A stretch of 5,341 nucleotides of DNA from Actinomycetes bacterium (GTDB lineage: Bacteria; Actinomycetota; Actinomycetes; S36-B12; GCA-2699445): contig JAHZKU010000010.1 in NCBI GenBank assembly GCA_022600255.1, positions 1 to 5,341 of the forward strand, written 5' to 3'. This document shows, piece by piece, positions 1 through 5,341 of this stretch. Made by a program: the position numbers and the translations under genes. Positions within the stretch are counted from its first letter, which is position 1, and the number at the start of each line of letters is the position of its first letter. The notes beneath the pieces were generated by a model. The model made no database searches. It was given only the letters and a program-made list of their open reading frames with translations, and was not told the origin of the DNA.

Positions 1-1
1 G

Positions 2-532
2 GCCACGTATCAGTTTGAGAAGGACTCCACCGCGCAGACCATTCTGAATGCCATGGTGGCGCGGTTTGACGAGGTGGCAGCGGAAACCAACTTCGTCGCC
101 GAAGCCAAAAAAACCAAGTATTCGCCCTACGAGACCCTCATTATCGCCTCGCTGGTTCAAGCCGAAGGGGTCGGAGACGACTACGCCGAGATCGCTAGCG
201 CGATCATCAATCGATTGAACCCGGAAACCGATGGCGGCACCTTTGGACTTCTGCAGGTGGATGCGACCCTGAACTACATTTTCCGGCAGGCCGAATCCAA
301 CTTCACGAATACGGAGTTGGATTCGAATAGTCCGTACAACACCTACAAGGTGGCCGGGCTCCCACCGACGCCGATCAACTCCCCAGGGCGGGTCGCCATT
401 GAAGCAGCGTTGAACCCGGCCGATACCGACTACGCCTACTGGGCACACGGGCCGGAAGGTCAGACCTGCCTGGCCGCGACCTTGGGGGAGCATGAACGGA
501 ATCTGGCAGGTAAGTGCAGTTGGACGGGCTAG
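2..532 (+). CDS. mltG: Endolytic murein transglycosylase MltG, C-terminal part (5' end outside window)
   Basis: The reading frame is open from base 2, so the gene begins before the window; 176 residues are visible up to the TAG at 530-532. MltG is an inner-membrane lytic transglycosylase that cuts nascent glycan strands and so limits their length. Visible family marks are PYETLIIASLVQAEG, with the conserved active-site Glu probably at codon 164-166; a NRL..LLQVDATLNYIF block around 208-283; the YNTY motif at 335-346, followed by GLPPTPI and SPG; and the closing AALNPADTDYAYW..G and EH residues. In E. coli the active-site segment reads VEKE; here it is VQAE, keeping only the second Glu. The membrane anchor and LysM-like region are not visible. 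The ATG at 53 lies inside the domain and is not a plausible start. The gene's 3' end overlaps or abuts aroE. Identification is firm; details of the active-site Glu rest on memory of the family. Confidence 0.93.
   Translation, partial: ATYQFEKDSTAQTILNAMVARFDEVAAETNFVAEAKKTKYSPYETLIIASLVQAEGVGDDYAEIASAIINRLNPETDGGTFGLLQVDATLNYIFRQAESNFTNTELDSNSPYNTYKVAGLPPTPINSPGRVAIEAALNPADTDYAYWAHGPEGQTCLAATLGEHERNLAGKCSWTG
507..511 (+). promoter_or_regulatory. Possible ribosome binding site for aroE (CAGGT)
   Basis: A short AGG-type match lies inside the end of mltG. It is only 3 nt from the GTG at 514 but 8 nt from the in-frame TTG at 520, which is a more usual spacing. A third start, GTG at 547, gives a protein beginning right at the KRAAVLG strand but has no good site in front of it. 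The site is weak and does not settle the start. Confidence 0.35.
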
Positions 533-1356
533 AGCCATCAAGTGGGGTGAAGCGGGCGGCGGTGCTGGGCCACCCCATTCGACACTCCCTGAGTCCGGTG
601 CTGCACAGCGCTGCCTACCAGGCGCTGGGACTGCCCTATGAATACACCGCCATCGACGTGACGGAGGCGGGGTTGGCCGATTTCGTGGCGGACTGCGACG
701 ACTCCTGGCTGGGCTTGTCGCTTACCATGCCACTAAAACGAACGGTGCTGCCCCTCTTAGATGCTGTCGATCCGGTTGCCGAGCGGATCCGAGCCGTGAA
801 CACCGTGATCTTCTCCGACGGAGAACGATTGGGCTTCAACACCGATGTCGCTGGGATCGCCACAACCTTGCGCGAAATCGAGGTGCAGCAGTATCCGGGG
901 GATGTCGCAATCTTGGGCGCTGGTGCGACGGCCGCGGCGGTTCTTTCGGCGCTGGTGGACCTGCATCCGAGCCGGGTGCGGATCGCCGCTCGTCGGGTGG
1001 AGGCAGCGCTGGATGCGGTGGAACTGGCCAGCGAAATGGGCCTGAATGCCGAAGCCACCCTGTGGCAGGACAACACGGATTTGTTGCGTAGTGATCTCCT
1101 TGTCTCGACACTGCCCGGAGACGCCGCCGCTATCCTCGCCCCTCATACTCCGCTGCAGCCTGGCAAATTGCTGGATGTCACCTACAGTCCTTGGCCCACA
1201 ACGCTTGCGCGAGCTTGGGCGGAGGCTGGTGGCGCTGTGGCACCGGGCTATCGCATGTTGTTATGGCAGGCTGCAGTGCAAGTCGAACTCATGACCGGGT
1301 TCCAAGCCCCGGTTTCGGCGATGTCTGATGCGCTCCTGGCTGCTCTGGAAGGCTAA
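514..1356 (+). CDS. aroE: Shikimate dehydrogenase (NADP+)
   Basis: AroE reduces 3-dehydroshikimate to shikimate with NADPH, the fourth step of chorismate synthesis, in the cytoplasm. With the GTG at 514 the protein is 280 residues, normal for the family. The N-terminal substrate domain shows GHPIRHSLSP (19-28, shikimate-binding Ser residues), SLTMPLK with the likely catalytic Lys75, and the NTV (96-98) and FNTD (catalytic-partner Asp111) motifs. The Rossmann part has GAGATA (135-140), a variant of GAGGTA, and an ARR segment (159-161) where NADP-specific enzymes have NRT; the retained Arg suggests NADPH. The C-terminal GYRMLLWQAAVQ block (245-256) carries the conserved Gln252. The start is uncertain: GTG 514 overlaps mltG by 19 nt, TTG 520 has better spacing from CAGGT, and GTG 547 removes the overlap and still keeps the first strand. 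Translational coupling to mltG is likely. Quinate/shikimate dehydrogenase is a less likely alternative. Confidence 0.95.
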   Translation: MQLDGLEPSSGVKRAAVLGHPIRHSLSPVLHSAAYQALGLPYEYTAIDVTEAGLADFVADCDDSWLGLSLTMPLKRTVLPLLDAVDPVAERIRAVNTVIFSDGERLGFNTDVAGIATTLREIEVQQYPGDVAILGAGATAAAVLSALVDLHPSRVRIAARRVEAALDAVELASEMGLNAEATLWQDNTDLLRSDLLVSTLPGDAAAILAPHTPLQPGKLLDVTYSPWPTTLARAWAEAGGAVAPGYRMLLWQAAVQVELMTGFQAPVSAMSDALLAALEG

Positions 1357-1403
1357 ACCCGCTAATGCTCGGCAGACTTAGGGTCGATGCTCATCGTGAG
1401 TGT

Positions 1404-1427
1404 GCGGAAGCCATCCGCGAGGCGGAT
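1404..1427 (+). repeat. Three-part complementary element (two competing hairpins) before pilB
   Basis: In the 88-bp aroE-pilB spacer, GCGGA (1404-1408), ATCCGC (1413-1418) and GCGGAT (1422-1427) follow one another. The middle block can pair with the first (5 bp, 5-nt loop) or with the third (6 bp, 3-nt loop), but not both. The downstream hairpin ends 8 nt before the pilB ribosome binding site. A small CTCA-TCG-TGAG hairpin also lies at 1390-1400. There is no U-run, so this is not a standard terminator. Pairing is seen directly; a regulatory role is inference, and the stems are short enough to be chance in GC-rich DNA. I see no convincing promoter in the spacer. Confidence 0.4.
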
Positions 1428-1435
1428 CAGAACAT

Positions 1436-1440
1436 GGAGA
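1436..1440 (+). promoter_or_regulatory. Ribosome binding site of pilB (GGAGA)
   Basis: GGAGA stands 4 nt before the ATG at 1445. It decides the start: the frame is open from a GTG at 1400, but the 15 codons before 1445 have no such site and encode nothing like a PilB N-terminus, while the MshEN motif begins at residue 3 from the ATG. Confidence 0.8.
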
Positions 1441-1444
1441 CGTC

Positions 1445-3106
1445 ATGGCCCAGCTTGGGGAGATACTGCTCTCAGAGGGACTGATCACCCCTGAGCAACT
1501 CTCGGCCGGCGTTGCCGAACAGCGGCGTACGGGTCAGATGTTGGGTCGCATCCTCGTGCAACAGGGCGTCCTGAGTGAACCCGATCTCGTTCGGTCGCTG
1601 GCGGCTCAGATCGGGTTGCCGTTTGCGGACCTTTCCGAGATCACTGCCGATGGCAGTGTGATCGCGCGTGTTCCTGGCCCGGTTTGCCGCCGGCACTCGG
1701 TAATTCCCATTGCGGTGGAGGGCGACACCCTAGTGCTGGCCATGGCTGACCCAGCCAACGTGGTGGCTCGTGACGACATCCGGTCCCTAACGGGAATGAA
1801 CGTTAAGGTGGTCGTCGCCACCCGGCAGGACGTCATTGCGGCCATCGATCGGTTCTATCGCGTCGATAGCGACCTTGATGACCTGACCACCGTGATGGAT
1901 ACCGAGGAGTCTGAGGATCTATCCGATCTGCGCGAAATCGTGGAGGACGCGCCTATCGTCAAGTTCGTCAACCTGCTCATCACGCAGGGAATCCAGGACG
2001 GCGCCAGCGACATTCACCTGGAGCCAAACGAAGGCGATCTGCTCGTGCGCTTTCGGATCGACGGTGTGCTGCACGAGATGATGCGCTCACCCAAGACCAT
2101 CCAATCTGGCGTCGTGAGTCGGCTGAAGATCATGGCTGAAATGAACATTGCCGAACGCCGGGTGCCACAGGATGGTCGTCTCACAGTCAATGCGCACGGC
2201 AGGCAGGTTGACCTGCGCGTGGCCACCCTGCCCACCGTGTGGGGTGAAAAGGTCGTCATGCGAATCTTGGACAACTCCACGGCGAAACTGGATCTGGCTG
2301 ACCTAGGGTTTTCCAAACGCAACTACGACACGTTCTCGCAGTCCTTCATGCGCCCATATGGAATGTTGCTGGTGACCGGCCCGACCGGTTCTGGCAAGTC
2401 CACGACCCTGTACTCAACGCTCAACATCATCAGCCGGCCCGAAGTGAACATCATTACGGTGGAAGACCCGGTCGAGTATCGACTGCCTGGGATCAACCAG
2501 ATCCAGACCAACCCAAAAGCCGGGCTCACCTTTGCCGGCGCCTTGCGGTCCATCCTGCGCGCCGACCCCGATATCGTGCTGATCGGTGAGATTCGCGATC
2601 GTGAAACAGCCCAGATTGCCATCGAGGCTTCGCTGACCGGTCACCTAGTGCTGACGACCCTACACACCAACGACGCCCCTAGTGCTATCACCCGTTTGGT
2701 GGAAATGGGTGTGGAACCATTTTTGGTGGGTTCGGCCTTGGACTCGGTTCTTGCCCAACGCCTGGCTCGACGGCTCTGCAAGTCCTGCAAGGAGGAGTAT
2801 CGACCCACCGAGGAAACTCTGGATGCTGCACGGTTCCCCTTTGATGAAAAGAAGGGCCCGCCCAAGCTCTATAAGGCCAAAGGCTGTCACAAGTGCGCCA
2901 ACACGGGGTATCGCGGTCGCTTGGCCTTACACGAGGTGATGCCAGTGACCGAAACGCTGGAGCGAATGGCCGTTGAGCGAGCCACCACCGCCGAGATCAC
3001 CAAGACTGCCTACGCGGAGGGAATGATGTCTCTGCGGGACGACGGCTTGGAGAAGGTACGCCAAGGCGTTACCTCTTTGGATGAGATCTTGCGCGTCGTG
3101 CTGTGA
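1445..3106 (+). CDS. pilB: Type IV pilus extension ATPase PilB (GspE/PilB family)
   Basis: PilB is the cytoplasmic hexameric ATPase that powers pilin polymerisation on the PilC platform. The 553-residue protein has the usual family length and domain order. Residues 1 to about 138 form an N-terminal MshEN/GSPII domain with two 24-residue half-motifs (3-26 and 32-55) separated by exactly 5 residues; in both the usual first Arg is replaced (Gln3, Met32). An acidic linker (about 139-175) leads to the N2 domain with ASDIHLEP (187-194) and ERRVPQDGR (ending Arg245). The motor has Walker A GPTGSGKS (312-319, Lys318), the Asp box VEDPVEY (339-345), Walker B ending GEIRD (Glu382) and the His box with His400 and His407. 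Four cysteines in two CxxC pairs (445/448 and 481/484) form the zinc site typical of PilB/GspE and absent from PilT. A GspE-type secretion ATPase is the alternative, but the adjacent pilT makes PilB by far the better call. All catalytic residues look intact. Confidence 0.95.
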   Translation: MAQLGEILLSEGLITPEQLSAGVAEQRRTGQMLGRILVQQGVLSEPDLVRSLAAQIGLPFADLSEITADGSVIARVPGPVCRRHSVIPIAVEGDTLVLAMADPANVVARDDIRSLTGMNVKVVVATRQDVIAAIDRFYRVDSDLDDLTTVMDTEESEDLSDLREIVEDAPIVKFVNLLITQGIQDGASDIHLEPNEGDLLVRFRIDGVLHEMMRSPKTIQSGVVSRLKIMAEMNIAERRVPQDGRLTVNAHGRQVDLRVATLPTVWGEKVVMRILDNSTAKLDLADLGFSKRNYDTFSQSFMRPYGMLLVTGPTGSGKSTTLYSTLNIISRPEVNIITVEDPVEYRLPGINQIQTNPKAGLTFAGALRSILRADPDIVLIGEIRDRETAQIAIEASLTGHLVLTTLHTNDAPSAITRLVEMGVEPFLVGSALDSVLAQRLARRLCKSCKEEYRPTEETLDAARFPFDEKKGPPKLYKAKGCHKCANTGYRGRLALHEVMPVTETLERMAVERATTAEITKTAYAEGMMSLRDDGLEKVRQGVTSLDEILRVVL

Positions 3107-3132
3107 TGGGCCGCGCGGCTAATCCATTCAGT

Positions 3133-3153
3133 TGCGCTCAGCCCTGAGTCGCA
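3133..3153 (+). repeat. Bulged hairpin in the pilB-pilT spacer
   Basis: TGCGCTCA (3133-3140) pairs with TGAG-T-CGCA (3145-3153) as 8 base pairs with one bulged T and a GCCC loop. It lies 27 nt after the pilB stop. What follows is ATTCGATT rather than a T-run, so it is at best a weak or factor-assisted terminator, an attenuator, or an mRNA end-stabilising structure. A 10-bp palindrome, GCCGCGCGGC, sits at 3110-3119 just after the stop codon. The pairing is visible; the role is a guess. Confidence 0.4.
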
Positions 3154-3170
3154 TTCGATTGCGGCATTTC

Positions 3171-3200
3171 AGGAACTGATCACTACGGCCGATAGTTCTT
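3171..3200 (+). repeat. Inverted repeat upstream of pilT
   Basis: AGGAACT (3171-3177) and AGTTCTT (3194-3200) are inverted copies: six Watson-Crick pairs and one G-U pair, extendable by one more G-U, around a loop of about 14-16 nt. It ends 16 nt before the pilT ribosome binding site. It could be a dyad operator for a regulator or an mRNA hairpin. This 120-bp spacer is the longest non-coding stretch in the window, so it is the likeliest place for a separate pilTC promoter, but I find no convincing -35/-10 pair in it. Confidence 0.4.
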
Positions 3201-3216
3201 ATGCGTGGGTGAAATC

Positions 3217-3222
3217 AGGAGG
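3217..3222 (+). promoter_or_regulatory. Ribosome binding site of pilT (AGGAGG)
   Basis: A perfect AGGAGG lies 4 nt before GTG 3227 and fixes that codon as the start. The GTG at 3209 in the same frame lies before this site, so its six extra codons would include the site itself. No ATG is available nearby. Confidence 0.85.
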
Positions 3223-3226
3223 TGTC

Positions 3227-4699
3227 GTGGCTGAGTACGTGCCCGGTCGGGGTCTTTCGGCCGATTCGGAATCCGTTGCGACGGCGAGCCGGACTGCGCC
3301 GCCGCCACCCCCGCGTCCCGCCCACCCCAGCGCTGCACCCCCGCCACCAGCTCCGGTGCCTACCCCAGCGGCACCAGCTCCAGCGGCACACGTTCCAGCG
3401 GCACCAGCCCCGGCAGCACCAGCGCAGACCAAACCTGAGCCGGCGGAAGCACCGGACGAGCAGCCACCCGCTGAGCCGGTGCCGCCCAAGCCCAACCGCA
3501 CCAGGCAAGCGGGCCTGAATCGGGGACTTCCGACCCAGGGCAACGCACCTCGTGAGCCGGTTGGTCTCACCGAGCCGGCCACCGACGAGTCCGCCTACAA
3601 ACGGGCCACAACCGAGGAGCAGGCGCAGGAAGAGGACATCTCCTTACCCGAGGTCATTGATCGGATGATGGAGTTGAAAGCGTCAGACTTGCACCTCAGT
3701 GTGGGATCACATCCGGCCGTTCGGGTCAACGGCGAGCTGATGCGCCTCGAGGAGTTTCCGGTCATGGCCAAGGACATGATCCAACGTACGATCTACGGCG
3801 CCATTAACCAGACCCAGCGGGAGCGCTTCGAGGAGAATCTGGAGCTCGACTTCTCCTACAGCTTGCCGGGCAAAGGTCGATTCCGCGTGAACGTTTATCG
3901 GCAACGAGACTCCTTGGGTGCGGCCTTTCGCATGATCCCTTACGAGATCAAGACGCTAGACCAGTTGGGCATGCCGCCTGCTGTGCGTGACTTCGCGCCG
4001 ATGCCGCGCGGCTTCGTTTTGGTGACCGGGCCCACCGGGTCGGGAAAATCCACCACCCTGGCCGCATTGGTAGACGAGGCCAACAAGACGCGCCGCGACC
4101 ACATTATGACCGTGGAAGACCCCATCGAGTTCCTGCACAAACACAAGAAGTGCCTGATCAATCAGCGCGAGGTGGGCTCGGACACGCTCAGCTTTAACCA
4201 GGCCTTGAAGCACGTACTGCGGCAAGACCCGGACATTATCTTGGTTGGTGAGCTGCGTGACTTAGAGACGATTTCGGTGGCGCTCACCGCAGCTGAAACG
4301 GGTCACTTGGTTTTTGCCACTCTGCACACCCAGGATGCCGCCCAAACCATCGATCGCATGATCGATGTGTTCCCGCCGCACCAACAGCAGCAGATTCGGC
4401 AACAGCTCGCAGGCGCGCTACAAGGGGTGGTTTGCCAGTCGTTGTGCCGCACGTCCGATGGCCGTGGTCGGGTGGCCGCCACCGAACTGCTCATTGTGAC
4501 GCCAGCAATTCGGAACCTGATTCGAGAGGGTAAGACGCATCAGATCTACTCCTCAATGCAGGCTGGTGCGAAACATGGCATGCACACCATGGACCAGCAC
4601 TTGGCCCAGTTGGTTCGCGAACACAAGATCACCTATGAGACGGGGTTGGACAAGTCCCATCACGTCGAGGACTACATGCGACTCTGCGGCAGGAGCTGA
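3227..4699 (+). CDS. pilT: Type IV pilus retraction ATPase PilT with Pro/Ala-rich N-terminal extension
   Basis: PilT is the cytoplasmic hexameric ATPase that drives pilus retraction and twitching. From GTG 3227 it has 490 residues; PilT is usually about 345. The excess is N-terminal: residues 24-89 are nearly all Pro and Ala with few charges, then a polar, charged linker runs to about 137. The canonical protein starts near LPEVIDRMMELKASDLHL (Asp154, His156), with RFRVNVYRQR at 218-227. Motor motifs are Walker A GPTGSGKS (268-275, Lys274), Asp box VEDPIEF (296-302), Walker B GELRD (341-345, Glu342) and His box His360/His367. The offset from Pseudomonas PilT numbering as I remember it (Lys136, Glu204, His222, His229) is a constant 138, so the core has no indel up to there. 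AIRNLIREGK (427-436), then SSMQAG and GMHTMDQ, is the PilT hallmark and separates it from PilB; the CxxC zinc pairs are absent. PilU is possible, but it normally accompanies a second copy. pilC follows after 2 bp. Confidence 0.95.
   Translation: MAEYVPGRGLSADSESVATASRTAPPPPPRPAHPSAAPPPPAPVPTPAAPAPAAHVPAAPAPAAPAQTKPEPAEAPDEQPPAEPVPPKPNRTRQAGLNRGLPTQGNAPREPVGLTEPATDESAYKRATTEEQAQEEDISLPEVIDRMMELKASDLHLSVGSHPAVRVNGELMRLEEFPVMAKDMIQRTIYGAINQTQRERFEENLELDFSYSLPGKGRFRVNVYRQRDSLGAAFRMIPYEIKTLDQLGMPPAVRDFAPMPRGFVLVTGPTGSGKSTTLAALVDEANKTRRDHIMTVEDPIEFLHKHKKCLINQREVGSDTLSFNQALKHVLRQDPDIILVGELRDLETISVALTAAETGHLVFATLHTQDAAQTIDRMIDVFPPHQQQQIRQQLAGALQGVVCQSLCRTSDGRGRVAATELLIVTPAIRNLIREGKTHQIYSSMQAGAKHGMHTMDQHLAQLVREHKITYETGLDKSHHVEDYMRLCGRS
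3365..3424 (+). repeat. Four tandem 15-bp repeats inside pilT (PAAPA pentapeptides)
   Basis: Four consecutive 15-bp units start at 3365, 3380, 3395 and 3410. Units 1 and 3 differ only at the last base (CCAGCGGCACCAGCT/C). Unit 2 begins with the same 10 bases and ends in ACGTT; unit 4 has two changes in its first half. Each unit is in frame and encodes PAA followed by PA, or HV in unit 2, covering residues 47-66. Multiples of 15 bp keep the frame, so gain or loss of units would change only the length of the extension. Confidence 0.85.
4691..4695 (+). promoter_or_regulatory. Ribosome binding site of pilC (AGGAG) within pilT
   Basis: AGGAG overlaps the last codons of pilT and stands 6 nt before the pilC ATG at 4702, an ideal spacing. 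The pilT TGA (4697-4699) falls between site and start, an arrangement typical of translational coupling. Confidence 0.85.
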
Positions 4700-4701
4700 T
4701 C

Positions 4702-5341
4702 ATGGCTGACACTGCGACATTCGAATATCAAGTCCGTGACAAGGGCGGCAAGGTCGTCAAGGGCAAGATCGACGCGGAGTCGCCCGCCGCGGTAGCCAAT
4801 CGACTGAAGTCGATGGGTTACGCGCCTATCTCGATCGAAGAGAGCGGCACCGGCCTAAACCGGGACATCAACATCCCTGGACTGGGCGAGAAGATCAAGC
4901 TCTACGACATTGCCGTGCTTTGTCGCCAGTTCGCCACGATGATCAACTCGGGACTGACCCTCTTGCGAGCCTTGTCGATATTGGAGGATCAGACCACCAA
5001 CAAGGCCTTGGCCAAGATCATTGGGGTAGTCCGGTCTCGGGTAGAGGGTGGGTCCTCGCTATCGGCGGCCTTGGGAGAACACGAAGACGTGTTCCCGCCG
5101 CTGATGATCAACATGGTCCGCGCCGGTGAGGTCGGCGGCTTCCTCGATGAAGTTCTCCTGCAGATTGCGACGAACTTCGAGGCCGAGGTGCGGTTGCGCC
5201 AGAAGGTCAAGTCCGCGATGACCTACCCTGTAATGGTTTTTGTGATGGCAATTCTCGCACTCACCGCGATGCTGCTTTTTATCGTTCCAACCTTCGAGGG
5301 GCTATTCTCTCAGCTGGGCGGAGAACTGCCGCTGCCCACCC
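4702..5341 (+). CDS. pilC: Type IV pilus inner-membrane platform protein PilC, N-terminal half (3' end outside window)
   Basis: PilC (GspF/PilC family) is the polytopic membrane protein on which PilB and PilT act. 213 codons are visible with no stop; the family is usually about 400 residues, so roughly half is present. The N-terminal segment (residues 7-50) has the YxxxDxxGKxxxGxIxAxS and L..MGYxPISI pattern of the family. The first T2SSF cytoplasmic domain follows: CRQFATMINSGLTLLRAL starting at Cys74, VEGGSSLSAAL, FPPLMINMVRAGEVGG (Arg140, Glu143) and FEAEVRLRQKVKSAMTYP. A hydrophobic stretch at about 176-199 is the first membrane segment, ending in the typical IVPTF and then LGGELPLPT at the window edge. 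The ATG is supported by AGGAG 6 nt upstream. It is co-transcribed with pilT. GspF of a type II secretion system is the only real alternative, disfavoured by the adjacent pilT. Confidence 0.94.
   Translation, partial: MADTATFEYQVRDKGGKVVKGKIDAESPAAVANRLKSMGYAPISIEESGTGLNRDINIPGLGEKIKLYDIAVLCRQFATMINSGLTLLRALSILEDQTTNKALAKIIGVVRSRVEGGSSLSAALGEHEDVFPPLMINMVRAGEVGGFLDEVLLQIATNFEAEVRLRQKVKSAMTYPVMVFVMAILALTAMLLFIVPTFEGLFSQLGGELPLPT

Noticed and set aside
636..1146. Overlapping reverse-strand frames opposite aroE
   Set aside because: aroE is unambiguous on the + strand, and the reverse products are Ser/Arg/Pro-rich with no family features.
1400..1444. Longer PilB starting at GTG 1400
   Set aside because: No ribosome binding site in front of it. 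The 15 added residues do not resemble a PilB N-terminus, and GGAGA sits correctly before ATG 1445.
3133..3160. Intrinsic terminator after pilB
   Set aside because: The hairpin has a bulge and is not followed by a T-run. Kept only as a hairpin of unknown role.
3159..3196. Promoter TTGCGG / GATAGT before pilT
   Set aside because: Spacing is 26 nt, too long for a sigma-70-type promoter, and other pairings match the consensus poorly.
3209..3226. PilT start at GTG 3209
   Set aside because: The perfect AGGAGG lies inside these codons and points to GTG 3227.
3199..3582. Reverse-strand frame encoding a Gly/Ala-rich protein of 127 residues
   Set aside because: It is the antisense reading of the Pro/Ala-rich pilT segment; GC-rich repeats leave all frames open. 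No ribosome binding site or recognisable domain.
4920..5129. Short + strand frame inside pilC
   Set aside because: It is an out-of-frame shadow of pilC, whose own frame shows the conserved GspF/PilC motifs throughout.

Overview
The window is a slice of bacterial chromosome with every gene on the + strand. The order is mltG (3' part only), aroE, pilB, pilT, pilC (5' part only). Coding density is high and the DNA is moderately GC-rich by eye. GTG starts and clear AGGAG-type ribosome binding sites are present. A type IV pilus motor/platform cluster next to mltG-aroE is an arrangement I associate with Actinomycetota. The AroE sequence style (SLTMPLK, GAGATA) and the QAE form of the MltG active site fit that, but the phylum call is inference and I cannot name a genus.

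Layout: (1) 2-532, C-terminal catalytic part of an endolytic murein transglycosylase (MltG/YceG-like). (2) 514-1356, shikimate dehydrogenase AroE, overlapping or abutting mltG depending on the start chosen. (3) 1357-1444, an 88-bp spacer with two mutually exclusive small hairpins just ahead of the pilB ribosome binding site. (4) 1445-3106, PilB, the extension ATPase, with an N-terminal MshEN-type domain (a c-di-GMP-binding fold in other bacteria), the secretion ATPase motor and a tetracysteine zinc site. (5) 3107-3226, a 120-bp spacer with a bulged hairpin and a separate inverted repeat. (6) 3227-4699, PilT, the retraction ATPase, with an extra N-terminal region of about 138 residues that is rich in Pro and Ala and contains a tandem 15-bp DNA repeat. 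(7) 4702 to the window end, PilC, the inner-membrane platform protein, truncated by the window edge.

How the genes work together: PilB and PilT are the antagonistic hexameric motors that dock on PilC from the cytoplasm and drive pilin polymerisation and depolymerisation. pilT and pilC are 2 bp apart, with the pilC ribosome binding site inside the end of pilT, so they are almost certainly co-transcribed. mltG and aroE are housekeeping genes (peptidoglycan chain-length control, aromatic amino acid pathway) that lie upstream in the same direction. Pilins, pilMNO and the prepilin peptidase are not in the window and would be expected downstream.

I see no mobile element, CRISPR array, tRNA or rRNA. 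The system is a recognisable type IV pilus locus rather than a wholly new one. The points most worth a second look are the repeat-bearing extension on PilT, the altered first residue in both MshEN half-motifs of PilB, and the structured spacers before pilB and pilT.
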